The position numbers were made by a program, and so were the translations under genes. Positions 25,604 to 37,358 of a DNA stretch of 64,000 nucleotides are shown in pieces; the stretch's first letter is position 1; each line of letters starts with the position of its first letter. The stretch is from NCBI RefSeq assembly GCF_019925205.1, contig NC_083560.1, forward strand, positions 60,124,270-60,188,269. Direction: 5' to 3'. A model generated the notes under the pieces. It did not search any database. It worked only from the letters and a program-made list of their open reading frames with translations, and was not told the DNA's origin. Source of the DNA: Metopolophium dirhodum (lineage: Eukaryota > Arthropoda > Insecta > Hemiptera > Aphididae).

Positions 25604-25606
25604 TTT

Positions 25607-26820
25607 TTTATTTTTTATTCAATAAAAAAATTGATTTAAAAAATAATTATTTAATATAAATGAAAAGTTTAAAAAAATATTTAATTTTAAAAAGGAAAAA
25701 AAATAATTAATTAAAATTCTATAATTATTTATTTTGAAGTCCTTAACTATTTATATTTATATAAATACTGTTTATTCATTTATGTGATAAAAATTATAAT
25801 AAATAAAGATGAGATCTTTATTTTTTTTCAAACCATGGAAATTAAATTTCTTTTCCAATAGTTTATGTAGTGGTGCCTTAGCGTAACGCACTAATCATGT
25901 GCTACTAATGAATATTTTATTTTGATGAAACAAGTTAAGTTAGTTCTAATTTTCACAATTTAATACAATACATTATTTTATCTTAATTTATTTTTTAGTT
26001 AAACAGAAGGTAAAAACAATTTTTTTATTGTTATTTTTATTTTAACAGTGGCACAGTATAGAGCACTACTTATTATGATTTTTTATTTCATATAGATAAC
26101 TTACAAATAAAGGTATTTACTATATGGCTTGGTTAATATTTGATTTTAGAACAAAAGTTTTCCTATAGTAATTACTATAAGATCTTATAAAAATAATAAC
26201 TAAGGTATCTAAGTAAAACAAAAACTATATTAACAAATATATTTTAAATTTAATGCAAAGCAACGAATGATTTTGTTTTTAATACAAAATAGATAATTGT
26301 GTTATTTATTTGATTCATTTTTAGTTGATAGTACAAAAAGTGAATAGGATTATTAGTACTAAGAAAATCGTTAAAAAGTAAAAAGTAAATATCAAAAATC
26401 AAAAAATATTTAACAAACTACATTACTTAAGTATATTTTCGACACACAAATTAGACACACAATTAAACTTGTATTTTTACTAAAACAAATAATTTGTTTC
26501 ATTAAAATAAAATATTCTTTAACAGCACTAATCAAGTTTGTTACGCTAAAGCACCACCACATAAACTATTGGAAAAGGAATTTAATTTCCATGGTCTGAA
26601 ACAAAATAAAGATCTTATCTTTATTTATTATAATTTTTATCACATAAATAAATAAATAGTATTTATATCAATATAAATAGTTAAGGACTTAAAAATAAAT
26701 AATTATAAAATATTAATTAATTTTTTTCCTTTTTAAAATTAAATATTTTTTTAAACTTTTCATTTATTTTAAATAATTATTTTTTAAATAATTTTTTTTA
26801 TTGAATAAAAAATAAAAAAT
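25607..26820. mobile_element. Foldback element, ~300-bp inverted arms
   Basis: Left arm about 25607-25915 and right arm about 26515-26820 are inverted copies. Ends are TTTTTTATTCAATAAAA-like on both sides. Inner landmarks are CCAATAGTTTATGTAGTGG and GATCTTTATTT, both found inverted on the right. The ~600-bp loop is AT-rich without ORFs. It abuts the end of repeat copy B2. A further piece, AATAGTTTATGTTGTGGTGC, recurs at 27.33 kb. Confidence 0.8.
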
Positions 26821-27059
26821 GATTTATTAGATAAAAAATATCTTTATTTTATATAAAATACTATAATAAATTAAATAGGTATATAAAAATATAAAAATAT
26901 ACTAATTTAAAATTATGAAAAAATAAAGCTAAAAATTAAAAATATTTTATATATTCATGTTAAAAAAACTATCCAAAATATTTTTGATCAAGGATATGCT
27001 TGTATACACTTGATAAAAATATATTCAAAGAGTATATTAAGGATTATAATATCAGCAAC

Positions 27060-27310
27060 CGGTTGGGAAAAATGGTTTTCCTGGTACTTGGTTTAGGTTA
27101 CGAATTCCAAATTTTCGGTTACGATTGGTTACTAATCGGTTACTAAAACCTAGTTTGGTTTTGAACTTCCCAAGTAGAATATTTCAATGTGCGGGTTCTG
27201 GTGTAACGTTACGCCAGCACTCGTTTGGGAAAAACGGTTTTCTTGGTACTTGGTTTAGATAACGAATTACAAATTTTCGGTTACGAATGGTTACTAATCG
27301 GTTACTAAAG
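27060..27310. repeat. Direct duplication of an ~89-bp segment
   Basis: Copies at 27060-27148 and 27222-27310 share TGGTACTTGGTTTAG and TTTTCGGTTACG...TGGTTACTAATCGGTTACTAAA with few differences, spaced 162 bp. The following 27330-27360 resembles the inner arm of the 25.6-26.8 kb foldback element. It is probably part of one decayed repeat. Confidence 0.7.
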
Positions 27311-28234
27311 TGTGGAACCAAATTCGAAGAAAATAGTTTATGTTGTGGTGCTAGTGTAACGAATCTATTTTTTTCCGCTAAGTTTGATGTCTTGTAACTC
27401 TTGAACAATCAAACTCTGTGATACTTATTTGGTTGTCGACCAAAGTTGACACTTTATGTTCACTGTCCACCCACCATTTGCGTACAACTGCCGGCAACGT
27501 ATGTTTAATTTAAATTAAGACACCAATAACACACAAACACATGATCATCATTCATCACTAATCACTGGAAATAACTGCGGTGAAAAACTTACTCAGTGTC
27601 ACTAGTGAGTAATTTTTCCTCAGAATCTAACACCTTTTGTACTTGTACAAAGTAGAAACTGTATCACTGTCAAAAGTTGTCTTTCTGACGTGCATATACC
27701 AAACACATAGTGTATCTGTCAATGAAAGATGATCATACTCCAAGTTGCTCATGCCACGAAAATTCACAAAAACCTACACATGTGGAACGCAGACAATGTA
27801 TACAATCATACCCGAGTATAGAAAAATTACTAAATGTCCTAATGTTTGTACAATATTAAAGATAAGTAGGTTGATTATCAAACGTTCATATGAATACCGT
27901 AAAATGTTATTTAATAATTATTTAAAAATAAGTAATAATACATTAATACATAGTATTGGCAAAATTATTAATTTGATATTATAGAATTTCACAAAATGTC
28001 TAAATAGTTTTTTACCACACCTACACTATAGTCTACTCTTGGTAATATGAAGTTCAAAAAAAATTTGAGTTACTTAAAATGTTTTAATACATATTGTAAA
28101 AAGGCCATATGACTTTGAAGCAGAATTTTTTATTTTTGAGATATCAAGGTACGAGTAAATGAGTCAACTGTATTATTTTTGATGTGGTAACATCCAAATT
28201 ATTAAAAAAAGTATGATACATAAATTAATGTCAC

Positions 28235-29042
28235 CTGAATAATGTGTATACAATTTGGACAGTCACTATGTTTTGACATTGCAGAATTACACAGATTAAT
28301 CAATCCTTCATTTGGCAATGACAACATATCCAATACAAATTCTAACAATTTACACTAATATGGGACATCATTAATTTTTCTTTAATGAAAATAAAATGTA
28401 AATTTAAAAGGTATATGACAAGTGATAAAATCAATTCACACGCTTTTCCATAATTTTGTTCATGATGGTTTAGGCCACATTTTTGATTGCGATTGAATGC
28501 AGTTGCGTATCTAGGATTTTTTCAAAGGGGGATATACAATTTTTAATAGACATTCAGTATACACATATAATACACATGGTGTATTGTGTACAACATTTGG
28601 TCTCCGGGGAGGGGGGATATGACCCCCTTATATCCCCTGTAGATACGCAACTGATTAAATGAGTACACCAACTAGTTTTAGGATCCTCAAAAATAATACT
28701 CTTGATGTTACAACAATATTTTCTCTGAATTAAAAAAAAAAAAATTATTGTAGACATAAAATACATTGGTTTATAACTATTTTTTTCAAATATAATTTAA
28801 ACTCATGTTTGAAAAATATTTTTGTAGGTGTGCAACCACATTAACGTTTAAAATTATATCAGCCATAATATTAACAAATTCTTCATCAACATTTTCCAAA
28901 TGATTGGGTAGTTCAGATTCATTAAACAATTTTAAAATTTGTTTTGTGAACATATACATATGAGAATATAATGAATAAATGGTGCCAAAACATGCGTCAC
29001 TTGTATCTATGCAATTCCCAACATTTTCAGTGTAAAATAATA
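28235..29042 (-). pseudogene. Two exon-like pieces of an unidentified protein
   Basis: A minus-strand frame at about 28800-29042 reads ELLFYTENVGNCIDTSDACF, then ILKLFNESELPNHLENVDEE and VNIMADIILNVNVVAHLQKY. After it, 28235-28354 is a clean 40-codon exon (TAG acceptor, CAG/GTGACA donor) with KLLEFVLDMLSLPNEGLINL and SKHSDCPNCIHIIQ. Both look protein-like (helical, HEAT-repeat-like by eye). However, no donor of the right phase joins them, no further exons were found on either side, and a hAT MITE lies between. It is probably a gene relic or partial duplication. The family is not recognised. Confidence 0.4.
28492..28661. mobile_element. 154-bp hAT-type MITE
   Basis: Element 28500-28653 has ends CAGTTGCGTATCTAGG and, inverted, CAGTTGCGTATCTAC. 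Flanks are ATTGAATG (28492-28499) and ATTAAATG (28654-28661), an 8-bp duplication with one difference. There is no coding capacity. Confidence 0.85.
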
Positions 29043-29064
29043 ATTCCTTAATATAGGATGGCAA

Positions 29065-29640
29065 TTATATGCATGCAAATACGTATAAAACAATAAATCA
29101 ATGATTACTTTGTAGTAGAAAGTACCCATAACATCTGATTAAAATAATATACTGAATATATGGACGTGTGGATGTCGGCCTGGTAGCGACTGCAATAATA
29201 ATTGCACGTCAAAATATATCTATTTTGTCATGAATAATTGTGAGTCTCAGAACAGTCACTAATTATGTGGCAGTACCATTACTATTTACTACATAGCATG
29301 AAACAATATTTTGTCATGAACGGAACTTTAGACAAAACTATACAATCGTCAATTGTTGTCCAGTCCAGTGAATACAACAAAATACAAAAACACAAGCCGA
29401 CAAGAAATCAGTACAAACCATAAATTTCAAAATTCTGAAAATTAATATAGGTGCCTACACATTACGCGGTGTAATAACTATAGTGTAGTCTGTAAGTTGT
29501 CGAGGTATTTCGTACATGCTTATCGTTTGATAAAATCATTAAGACAGTCAGTAGTTCACTCGTTCACTGGTCTACAGCCACGGACTCGGGGCTAAGATAT
29601 AATATAATATTATAGTCGGAGATTTCTATATATTTTTTTT
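29065..29640. other. Intergenic, nothing recognised
   Basis: AT-rich sequence upstream of the minus-strand exon-like pieces. No splice-compatible coding segment was found. Confidence 0.4.
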
Positions 29641-29644
29641 TGTT

Positions 29645-29694
29645 GTATGTGCCACAGAATATAATATGAAATTTCATATATTCTGTGTATGTAC
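29645..29694. repeat. 34-bp palindrome between near-identical 8-mers
   Basis: 29653-29686 has arms CACAGAATAT and ATATTCTGT around an AT-rich centre. Flanks are GTATGTGC (29645-29652) and GTATGTAC (29687-29694), with 7 of 8 bases equal. It resembles the other short palindromic insertions but is older or less certain. Confidence 0.5.
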
Positions 29695-29751
29695 TATGTA
29701 GTATAGAAATCTGTGATATCAGTAAAGTCCCGAAGTCCGTACCTGCGGCGC

Positions 29752-29800
29752 ATTATAATCATTGAACTATATAGTTATTATATAGTTCAATGATTATAAT
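29752..29800. repeat. 33-bp palindrome between ATTATAAT repeats
   Basis: 29760-29792 has arms CATTGAACTATATA and its exact inverse around a GTTAT-type centre. Both sides carry ATTATAAT (29752-29759 and 29793-29800). ATTATAAT is itself self-complementary, so the whole 49 bp is also one long palindrome and the duplication is not independent proof of insertion. Confidence 0.6.
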
Positions 29801-30299
29801 ATTATTGAAACGGAATTCTATTATCATTCATTATCAACGCTGATGCAAATTTATTTCTACACAGATATTTCTCTAGATAGTAGATACTAGATATTATTAT
29901 AGATATTATTCGTGGGTATTTCGTACAGCTGAAGCAGTGTCATAGTGTACGTCATACAAGAATAATCATAGATAATAACAGAGTATCATATATCTACGAG
30001 AATATAACAATAATAATTGCCGTCATTGTGTAGACTGTAGATTGTACTCTGTGCGTTACTATTATATTGTGCGCTCTCAAAGACCTATAGATACAAAATT
30101 GTACTGGGTACTCTAGTATTACTCTATGTATGTACTAGGTATTAAACTATAAGCCTTTGTAGCTTAACTCTGTATACTTTGTACTTATACTAATAGTGTA
30201 TTTTTCAGCAGCTCTGTTGTTGATCTTTTAATTCTATACGTTATATTGAGTGCTTTTATTCTTTTTAAATATAATTTATTTTCAAGTCGGTTGTTAATT

Positions 30300-33200
30300 A
30301 TGCAGAGCATTAATACAAAAAGCATAATATTTTATAATGGGTCAACTAAGAGATCGTCATGCGGTTACTGCAAGAAAGAAAATTCCAGCTTTAGCAATGG
30401 TAAGCATAGTATTTCATACATATGTTCTTGGATGTTGGGCATTGTATTGATTTATATAATATGATTGATTGATAGGAATGTGGGCTTCAAGTCTTTCAGT
30501 AGTAGCATATCAAGATATGATTGATCGTGGGTGGCGACGTGCTGGCAAGTATTGTTACAAAGCACTCATGGAAAAGACCTGTTGTCCACTTTACACTATC
30601 AGGTATAATCTGTTTTTTTTAAATCAGATAAAAAATATAGCTTATATATTAATTTTCTCAAGACCGGAGTGTAGTTTTATTTTTTACTTTTATCAAACTA
30701 TCAATATGGAAGTATATAAATAATTAAAACTTAAAATATGGGTTTGAAAAGAATGCCTAAAAGATCTACCTTGATATTTATTTTAATTAAATTTTATTTT
30801 ATTTTTAAACTTGTATGTGGCTAATTATCTAATTATTGTATGAAAATAGATGTGAAGCTTTAAATGTTGAGTTATCAAAGTCACAGAAAAAAATCATTAA
30901 AAGAGTAACTACATTTTTAAAAAATGGGGAATGTGAGAAAAATCCAGTTAATACTGAACAAGCTGAAAGAGAACCCATCATGAAATATAAATTAGAAGGT
31001 AGTTTGCTTTTTAATTTATTTGTTTTGCTTTTTTTTTAGATTTCTTCATTATTATATTGTGTTTATATTAAGTCATTAAACTGATATTACACTGGTTTGT
31101 TATTGGTCGATCAACAAAAACCTTCCTCTGATGTTAACCGATTTTTTGTCAATCGACCAATGTCAAACTAGTGTAATACCGGCTTTAAATACTTTTCCAT
31201 ATTCATGCCTAATTATCTTGACTTAATATTATTAATTTTTTAATAAATTTGTTTTACATTATTAATTTTTAGTTGTACCTTCAATGAACAAACTAATACA
31301 TAAATAATTCTGATTTATAATATTTATAGATATACAAAATCATGATGATAAAATGAAAATTACTAACACTGATTATTTATTCGATGAAGAACAAAGTGCT
31401 TCTGTTATTGGTTCTCATAATAGTACTTTAATTACAACAAATAAAGGTAATCTAAATTAAAAAAAACTTAATTGTTATCATTGAATTAATAAATATGTAT
31501 ATCAATGATGATAATTTTTCAATATTTTATATTTTATAGAAGATAACAAAATGGTTGAACCTCTTAATTTAAGTTGCAACTCTGATACTAAGAAAGAACC
31601 TAAAAAATTTAAGCCTGGTATAGTTTTTTTTTTTTTTAATTTTTTTAAATTAAACCTAAACTAGTGTTACGTAATAATATTAATATATTAATAATTAAGA
31701 AAATATTTCAATACTATAGGCGAAGGAGCTGATCCAAATTTGCCGAGTTCAAAAAAAAAAAAATTGTTACGCATTCAAAAGAAACTAGCCAAGGATCCAA
31801 ATTTTGTAACTACAATTTCAGCACCTTATCAAAAATGTTTAGAAGAATTTATTGCAGAGAATGATTCAGTATCTACTGGTGGACTTCAAAAATTAAGAGT
31901 AAGTAGCCATATTAATAGTAAAAGGTTAATTTATAAATATTTTGTGTTACTAAATTTAAATTTTATTCAATGCATATTAATATATTTTTATACATGGAGT
32001 AAGTATGATCTTAAATATATATATGTATTAGGTGCTTTCTTTTAGTGGTATAACTAACTAATTGATTCTAACTTAATTTTCTTACTATATTACTGTTTTT
32101 TTTTGAGTGTCGAGAGTCTGCTTTCAAAGATATTAAGAAAATAAATAAAGTCTAATTAAATTTATTGTATGTGAAAATACTAGAGTATTAAGTACATGCT
32201 TATACTATTATAATCCAGACCGTTTAAAAGGGGCAATGGCAATAACAAAATAAAATTTTATATAGTACTATTATATGTGCGTTACACATTATATTTAAAT
32301 TTTCAAAAATAAATAAAAAGTTCAGAATTTTAGGTACTTCTGATATTTATTTTGAACATTTTTACTTATTTTCTAATATATATATATCTTTTTGTATGCC
32401 CATTTAATATATTACTTATATGTATACATTAATAGGGAGCGTGATTAGCTTGAACTGTAGCCTTTACACCCAGTCCGAAAATTTAATATTTGTTTCATTA
32501 ATTCCTCCACTGGTTATTGTTAAAGTATTGAATGTTGTTATTTCATGAAAAACTTATGTACAAATGTAATAAACAATTAAGCTAGATATTTATTTAATAA
32601 ACTCCCTGTAATTTTTCAGTTGGGAAGACGGATTAACACTGGGAGCGCTGTCGACGCCTATCGTACTGATGGTTAGGCGGGTTTCCCCCAACGCGGAGTC
32701 GGGAAATCGTATGTATTTTCCCGACATTTCGCATATATTTTGCTTTAAGTGAAGTGTATTTGAATGTATTTGATAATATTAGTAGAAATTGTACTTACCA
32801 ACATATACAGTTATCTATAAAAGCGTATAAAGTTTCGATACCAGAATTAATTTATTATAAAAAGTAAAATAACCAATATAAAACTATATCTGTACATCCC
32901 GAATTGGAAGGTACAAACTGTTTTCACCAGAGAGCGTTTTGTTAATCTATAATTAAATCTAATAATTTGTACCTTCCAATTCGGGATGTATAGATATAAT
33001 TTTATATTGGTTATTTTACTTTTTATAATAAATTAATTCTGGTATCGAAAGTTTATACGCTTTTATAGCTAACTGTATACGTTGGTAAGTACAATTTCTA
33101 CTAATATTATCAAATACATTCAAATACACTTCACTTAAAGCAAAATATATGCGAAATGTTGGGAAAATACATACAATCTCCCGACTCCACATAGGGGGAA

Positions 33201-36200
33201 CCGCCTAACCATCAGTACGATTGGCGTCGACAGCGCTCCCAGTGTTAATCTGTCTTCCCAATAGGATTTTATCATTTTTGATGTATATTAATTATAGTAG
33301 ATCTCGAGGTACATATTTTTGTTTCATGTTTAGTATCCATCATACTTATATAAGTTTTTTAAGGCGTGACAAAAAATATATTACCTACGTACAATTCAAT
33401 ACTTATATATATTATATACTTATTACATATATATTTTATTAATTATAATAATTATAAATGCATAACATACGTAGTGTAGTGATGTTTTATCAATATACGC
33501 AAAATATTTATAATCAATCTATCGCGGACCGTCACTACAACTTCCGCTTTTTTTTTGTTCCATCCTACCGATCGATCTAATAATGCTATAATATTTCAGA
33601 AAACTTTCGTTAGAATGTCTATTTGAGATCGGTCAGTTCACATTTTGAGATTTCTGATTTGAATTCCAAATAATCAACGTTTGAAAATTCAGAAATTTCA
33701 AAATATTCAAGCTAAATTTTTGGTGGTTGGGGGAGGGGGTGGTGAAATCGGGAAAAGTGGACTGACCAATCTCAAGTAGACATAATAACGAATTCAAAAG
33801 GTTTTAAAAAGTATTATCAAATTACTAGATCGATCAGTATGATGGAATAAAAATTGGATGATTTGGCTAAAATAACTGTTATAATATATTATAAATTATA
33901 GTATTTCGTTAGGAACGTTTTTTCCCGGCTAGCCCCGCATTGTGCCATAAAAAAACTTTGTTTCAAAAAATAAATAACAAAAATGTATAAATTATAATTT
34001 AGATAACATTTTTATTTATTATTAAAAATAATAAAAATGTAGTAAGTGTGTAAGTCATAAAATGTAATAAATTATAATATACAAAAAAATAATCCAATTT
34101 GACTTGTTTTTTGGTATACTAAATTAATCAAAAAATGAATTGTGTAATTTACCCATGTGCCAATAATTAATATTGATATAACATAATAAATAAAACTGTT
34201 AATACATTATATTAATTGTGGAATTTGTACTTCAAGTAATACTAATAATTTTTAATCTACCAATAATATCATAATTTAATTTATTAATAATTTAAATACC
34301 TCAACACTTCATTATCTGTAGTACTACTTTTTTTGTAGTTGAATGAAATATATAGTTATAGTTAAGCTGTAGATAAAAACATACATGATAAATACATATT
34401 ATAAATAAAATCAAAATTAAATACTTAAATCATACCATTACTTTTAACTATAGAATAATGGATTCAAAAGACTCACATATAATATACATACACGTACACA
34501 CATCTTTACTTATAGCTTATTACCTTATCTTTACTCACTATATTCAGTTGATAAAAACTAATTAACGAGTCAAAAAAAAGGATATTTAGAAAAATTAACT
34601 TAAAAAGGTAAAACCAGGTTAAATTACTTAATAAATGTTAAAAAAAATGGAAAGCAAAAGTTTATTGTAACATGTAGTTTAAAAAAAAAAATAGTTGGTA
34701 CTTGATTATTTTATGTTTGTTACACAAAACATACAAAAAATTTGATGTATATATATGTAATAATTAATTAATACATGTCAGGTTTGTCATATTAAAATTA
34801 AGATAAGCAATCAAAAACAAGGTGAACAAGTGGTTGTCACTCTGCTGTACAGTAGGTTAAAGTGGGTCACTGTAATGGATGGTGGTAAATTTGAATTCAA
34901 TGGTATAATAACATTGTATAAGAAAAACGATTCTGATAAAAAACGGTCAGTCAGCCTTTGATATTACCAAGTGTCCAAGTATATTTGATGATTTAATTTT
35001 GAATAAAGTAATTTATATATAACCTATTCACGTCGAACCTTTTTTTAAATTTTCAATCCTTAGCTATAAAAGTTGAACAATTTATAAATTTTTATTAAAT
35101 AACATAAATAATTATTAAATTTTAAATTTAAACTTTAAATGCTTATAAAAAAAGATTGTGCTTACTTATTTTTATATTTTTCAACTGCTACTGTAAAAAT
35201 ATATTAGGAGCCTTGTATTAAATTGTCAAGCTTTTTTAGCCAACAAATAAAATTTTATTGACATTCGTAGAAAAAAAAACTAAAAAATTGGAAACTGAAA
35301 ATGTCTATTAACAGTACAAAACAAATCAAAATATTTTAAAAATTTTATCGTATTTAGAAAATGGTAATATAAACAACCAGTGAAAATTTCATGTTTATAC
35401 AGTCATAATATGTTTTAGAGTTCCAAAAACCAAAATCGATTTTATCATAAAATTTCTCGTTTTTCCTTAATTTTTATGTTTTTTTTTCCCAGAACTTTTG
35501 ATAATTAGAAATTTTACATTTTTACCACCCAAATGGACCAACTAGATTTACTTTCTCGTCAAATAAGATGCTTTTGAAGAAAATCTAAGCAGTTTTACTG
35601 CCCCAAACAGTGATGATATACAAAAAATAAAAAAAAAAACATCATTTTAAAATCAATATATTCATGGCTCTGATCAGAATCTAAAAATAATACATTTTAG
35701 ATAAAATTACTAATGATCAAATCTTCAAGTAATTCTTTTGAAGATGAGTATGCAGTATACCAAAAATACCAAACTGTTATACACGGTGATGAAATTGAAC
35801 GCTGTTCAAGACAACAATTTATTCAATTTCTTATCAATTCACCTCTTAAAGTAAGATTTTATTTCTTAACTTATTGAAAACTTTTTATGTGTAAGGTGTC
35901 TTTGGTCAAGACCGGCACAGAAGCATTTGCTCAAACTTTCACTGCCGGAGCTACCCTATTTGCCAAATATCAAATAGCTGTGCACAACGACAAAGCAGAT
36001 GAGTGTAATATGGAGCAATACTTATCATTTCTTGTTGATTCACCTTTGAAGGTATCATCAATTTTCTAGAGTCGTAGTATCGTATGCTATTTACACAATA
36101 AATATTATTATCTAAAAATTTTAATACATGGTGTTGTATGTTATCAACACATAATGCTGTCTATGCATGATTAGTTGTAATTTTATTTTTATTTTAAACC

Positions 36201-37358
36201 AAAACACTTCATGGATGAATGAAGATTCTCAAATTTATACACCTTTTTGTTTAAAAAGTTCACCCAAGTTTTGTTAGTATAAAATAATATGTCTATATAA
36301 ATCACCAATTGAAATAATTACAAGATGCATACAATTATTCGTGAAATCATTTAAATTCTAGGGTTGAGTAATTCAATATAGATTTGATATCTCCTTCAAT
36401 TATATTTCGGTGAAAAACCCTATATAGCTCTATTGCGGTCTGTGGATAAATAGTATTTGTCGATATCATATGATACGAACATTTATTGTGTAAATAGCAT
36501 ACGGCACTGCTACCTTTCCTAGGTCTAAAATACCATATCATCCGTAACACACAGTTTTTGTTTAAGTTTGTCGGTCTGATCGATCCACCAATTTGATAAA
36601 TGCTCCTCAAACACATCATAATTGTTAATTAAATGTTATCAATTTTATTTTTAGGAAGAAAAATCAAAGCATCCTGATCATCCAGGATATGGTTCATTTC
36701 ATCAACAATACTGGCTTGGTGATAAACTAATAGCTGTTGGAGTAATAGATATTTTACCAAAATGTGTATCATCTGTATATTTATTTTACGACCCAGATTA
36801 TCATAATTTAGTGTTAGGAACTTACAGTTCTTTGAGGTAAATTCAAAATTTTTTATAATAAATTATTACTTTAATATTGAAGTTAATTAATTCTGAGAAT
36901 GTTTTAGGGAAATATGTTTAGTAAGACAATTGTACAAGATGTCACCCGATTTGAAGTATTACTATATGGGCTTTTATATACATTCATGTTCAAAAATGCG
37001 CTATAAGGCAAAATTTCGACCATCTTATCTATTATGCCCACTTAAATATACATGGCATGCAATTGACAAATGTATTCAGAAACTTGATAATGAAAAGTAT
37101 TCAATATTTGATGTGTCTGGTGATATTCAAGATGCTGATATTTTCACAATAGATAATGTAATAATTAATGAAACTAGTGTAATCGTGGATTAATATTATG
37201 ATTTATAGATTCCAGTACTGTATCGTGGTTCATTGATGCATTATTCAGCGTTCAAAATAATTGGTAATAACGAAAATGAAGATGAACGGATTAAAGAATA
37301 TAAAATATTAATTGGACCTAAACTAGCACGGAAATTAATTTACTGTATTATGGATTAA
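30300..37358 (+). CDS. Ate1: Arginyl-tRNA--protein transferase 1 (ATE1)
   Basis: Exons are 30300-30399, 30476-30602, 30850-30998, 31330-31446, 31540-31617, 31720-31898, alternatively 35701-35850 or 35896-36051, 36655-36836, 36908-37157 and 37209-37358. Phases agree and the product is 493 or 495 aa, the usual ATE1 length. ATE1 transfers Arg from Arg-tRNA to N-terminal Asp/Glu (and oxidised Cys) of proteins in the Arg/N-degron pathway, in cytosol and nucleus. The N-terminal domain shows SCGYCKKE, then MWASSLSVVAYQDMIDRGWR and TCCPLYTIRCEAL, including the CxxC and CC cysteines conserved in the family. The C-terminal acetyltransferase-like domain has YGSFHQQYWLGDKLIAVGVI, CVSSVYLFYDPDY and YYYMGFYIHSC. 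The ATG at 30300 has A at -3 and is in frame with CGYC. An ATG at 30337 is in another frame. The last intron (37158-37208) is only 51 nt. The 3.8-kb intron after 31898 hosts several transposons. Confidence 0.96.
31084..31189. mobile_element. Short inverted-repeat MITE in an ATE1 intron
   Basis: The left end ATATTACACTGGTTTG then TTGGTCGATCAAC is matched by the inverse of the right end, GTATTACACTAGTTTG then TTGGTCGATTGAC. Terminal repeats are about 33 bp in a 106-bp element. No clear target duplication. Confidence 0.7.
32046..32619. other. ATE1 intron, AT-rich, nothing recognised
   Basis: Intronic sequence between exon 6 and the foldback element. No exon-like frame or repeat end was identified. 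Confidence 0.4.
32620..33261. mobile_element. Nearly perfect foldback element, ~297-bp arms
   Basis: It begins TTGGGAAGACGGATTAACAC and ends with the inverse, GTCTTCCCAA preceded by GTGTTAATCT. Left arm 32620-32917 and right arm 32966-33261 differ at only a few positions. The spacer is 48 bp. It lies in the long ATE1 intron. No convincing target duplication was seen (flanks TTTTTCAG and TAGGATTT), so the superfamily is unassigned. Confidence 0.88.
33558..33847. mobile_element. Inverted-repeat element, ~290 bp
   Basis: The left end TTCCATCCTACCGATCGATC and the inverse of the right end, TTCCATCATACTGATCGATC, continue as diverged inverted arms for about 90 bp, with TGTCTATTTGAGATCGGTCA on the left and its counterpart on the right. 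The centre has a G-rich run. It is intronic in ATE1. Confidence 0.7.
33848..34820. other. ATE1 intron, AT-rich, nothing recognised
   Basis: A/T-rich intronic sequence without recognisable elements or coding signal. Confidence 0.4.
34821..35684 (+). repeat. Copy C of the dispersed repeat, next to ATE1 exon 7a
   Basis: Diverged and internally shortened copy. It begins GGTGAACAAGTGGTTGTC, has GTACAGTAGGTTAAAGTGGG and AACGATTCTGATAAAAAACGG, and ends CATGGCTCTGATCAGAATC. Its end lies about 16 bp before the 3' splice site of ATE1 exon 7a, so the branch point of that intron probably lies in repeat-derived sequence (inference). Confidence 0.8.
35701..36051 (+). other. Ate1: ATE1 alternative exon pair 7a / 7b
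   Basis: Exon 7a (35701-35850, 50 codons) and exon 7b (35896-36051, 52 codons) encode homologous segments. 7a has YQKYQTVIHGDEIERCSRQ then QFIQFLINSPLK. 7b has FAKYQIAVHNDKADECNMEQ then YLSFLVDSPLK. Both are phase 0 at both ends and would join exon 6 to the exon starting EEKSKHPDHPGYG. Only 45 nt (35851-35895) separates them, too short for normal intron removal, so splicing should choose one. Mammalian Ate1 is known to use a mutually exclusive homologous exon pair at this position of the protein. 7b has a weaker acceptor (GTGTAAG) and more GC-rich codons than its neighbours. Confidence 0.82.
36076..36515. repeat. Inverted repeat pair in an ATE1 intron
   Basis: CGTATGCTATTTACACAATA at 36076 recurs inverted at about 36480-36501, about 400 bp apart. 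It may be the ends of a decayed MITE. The minus-strand open frame across 36347-36619 has no recognisable domain and is not annotated as a gene. Confidence 0.4.

Noticed and set aside
30337..30399. ATG giving MGQLRDRHAVTARKK as an ATE1 start
   Set aside because: It is out of frame with the conserved SCGYCKKE block and with exon 2. The ATG at 30300 is in frame.
36347..36619. Minus-strand 90-codon frame in an ATE1 intron
   Set aside because: No recognisable domain or splice context. It overlaps a probable decayed inverted-repeat element.
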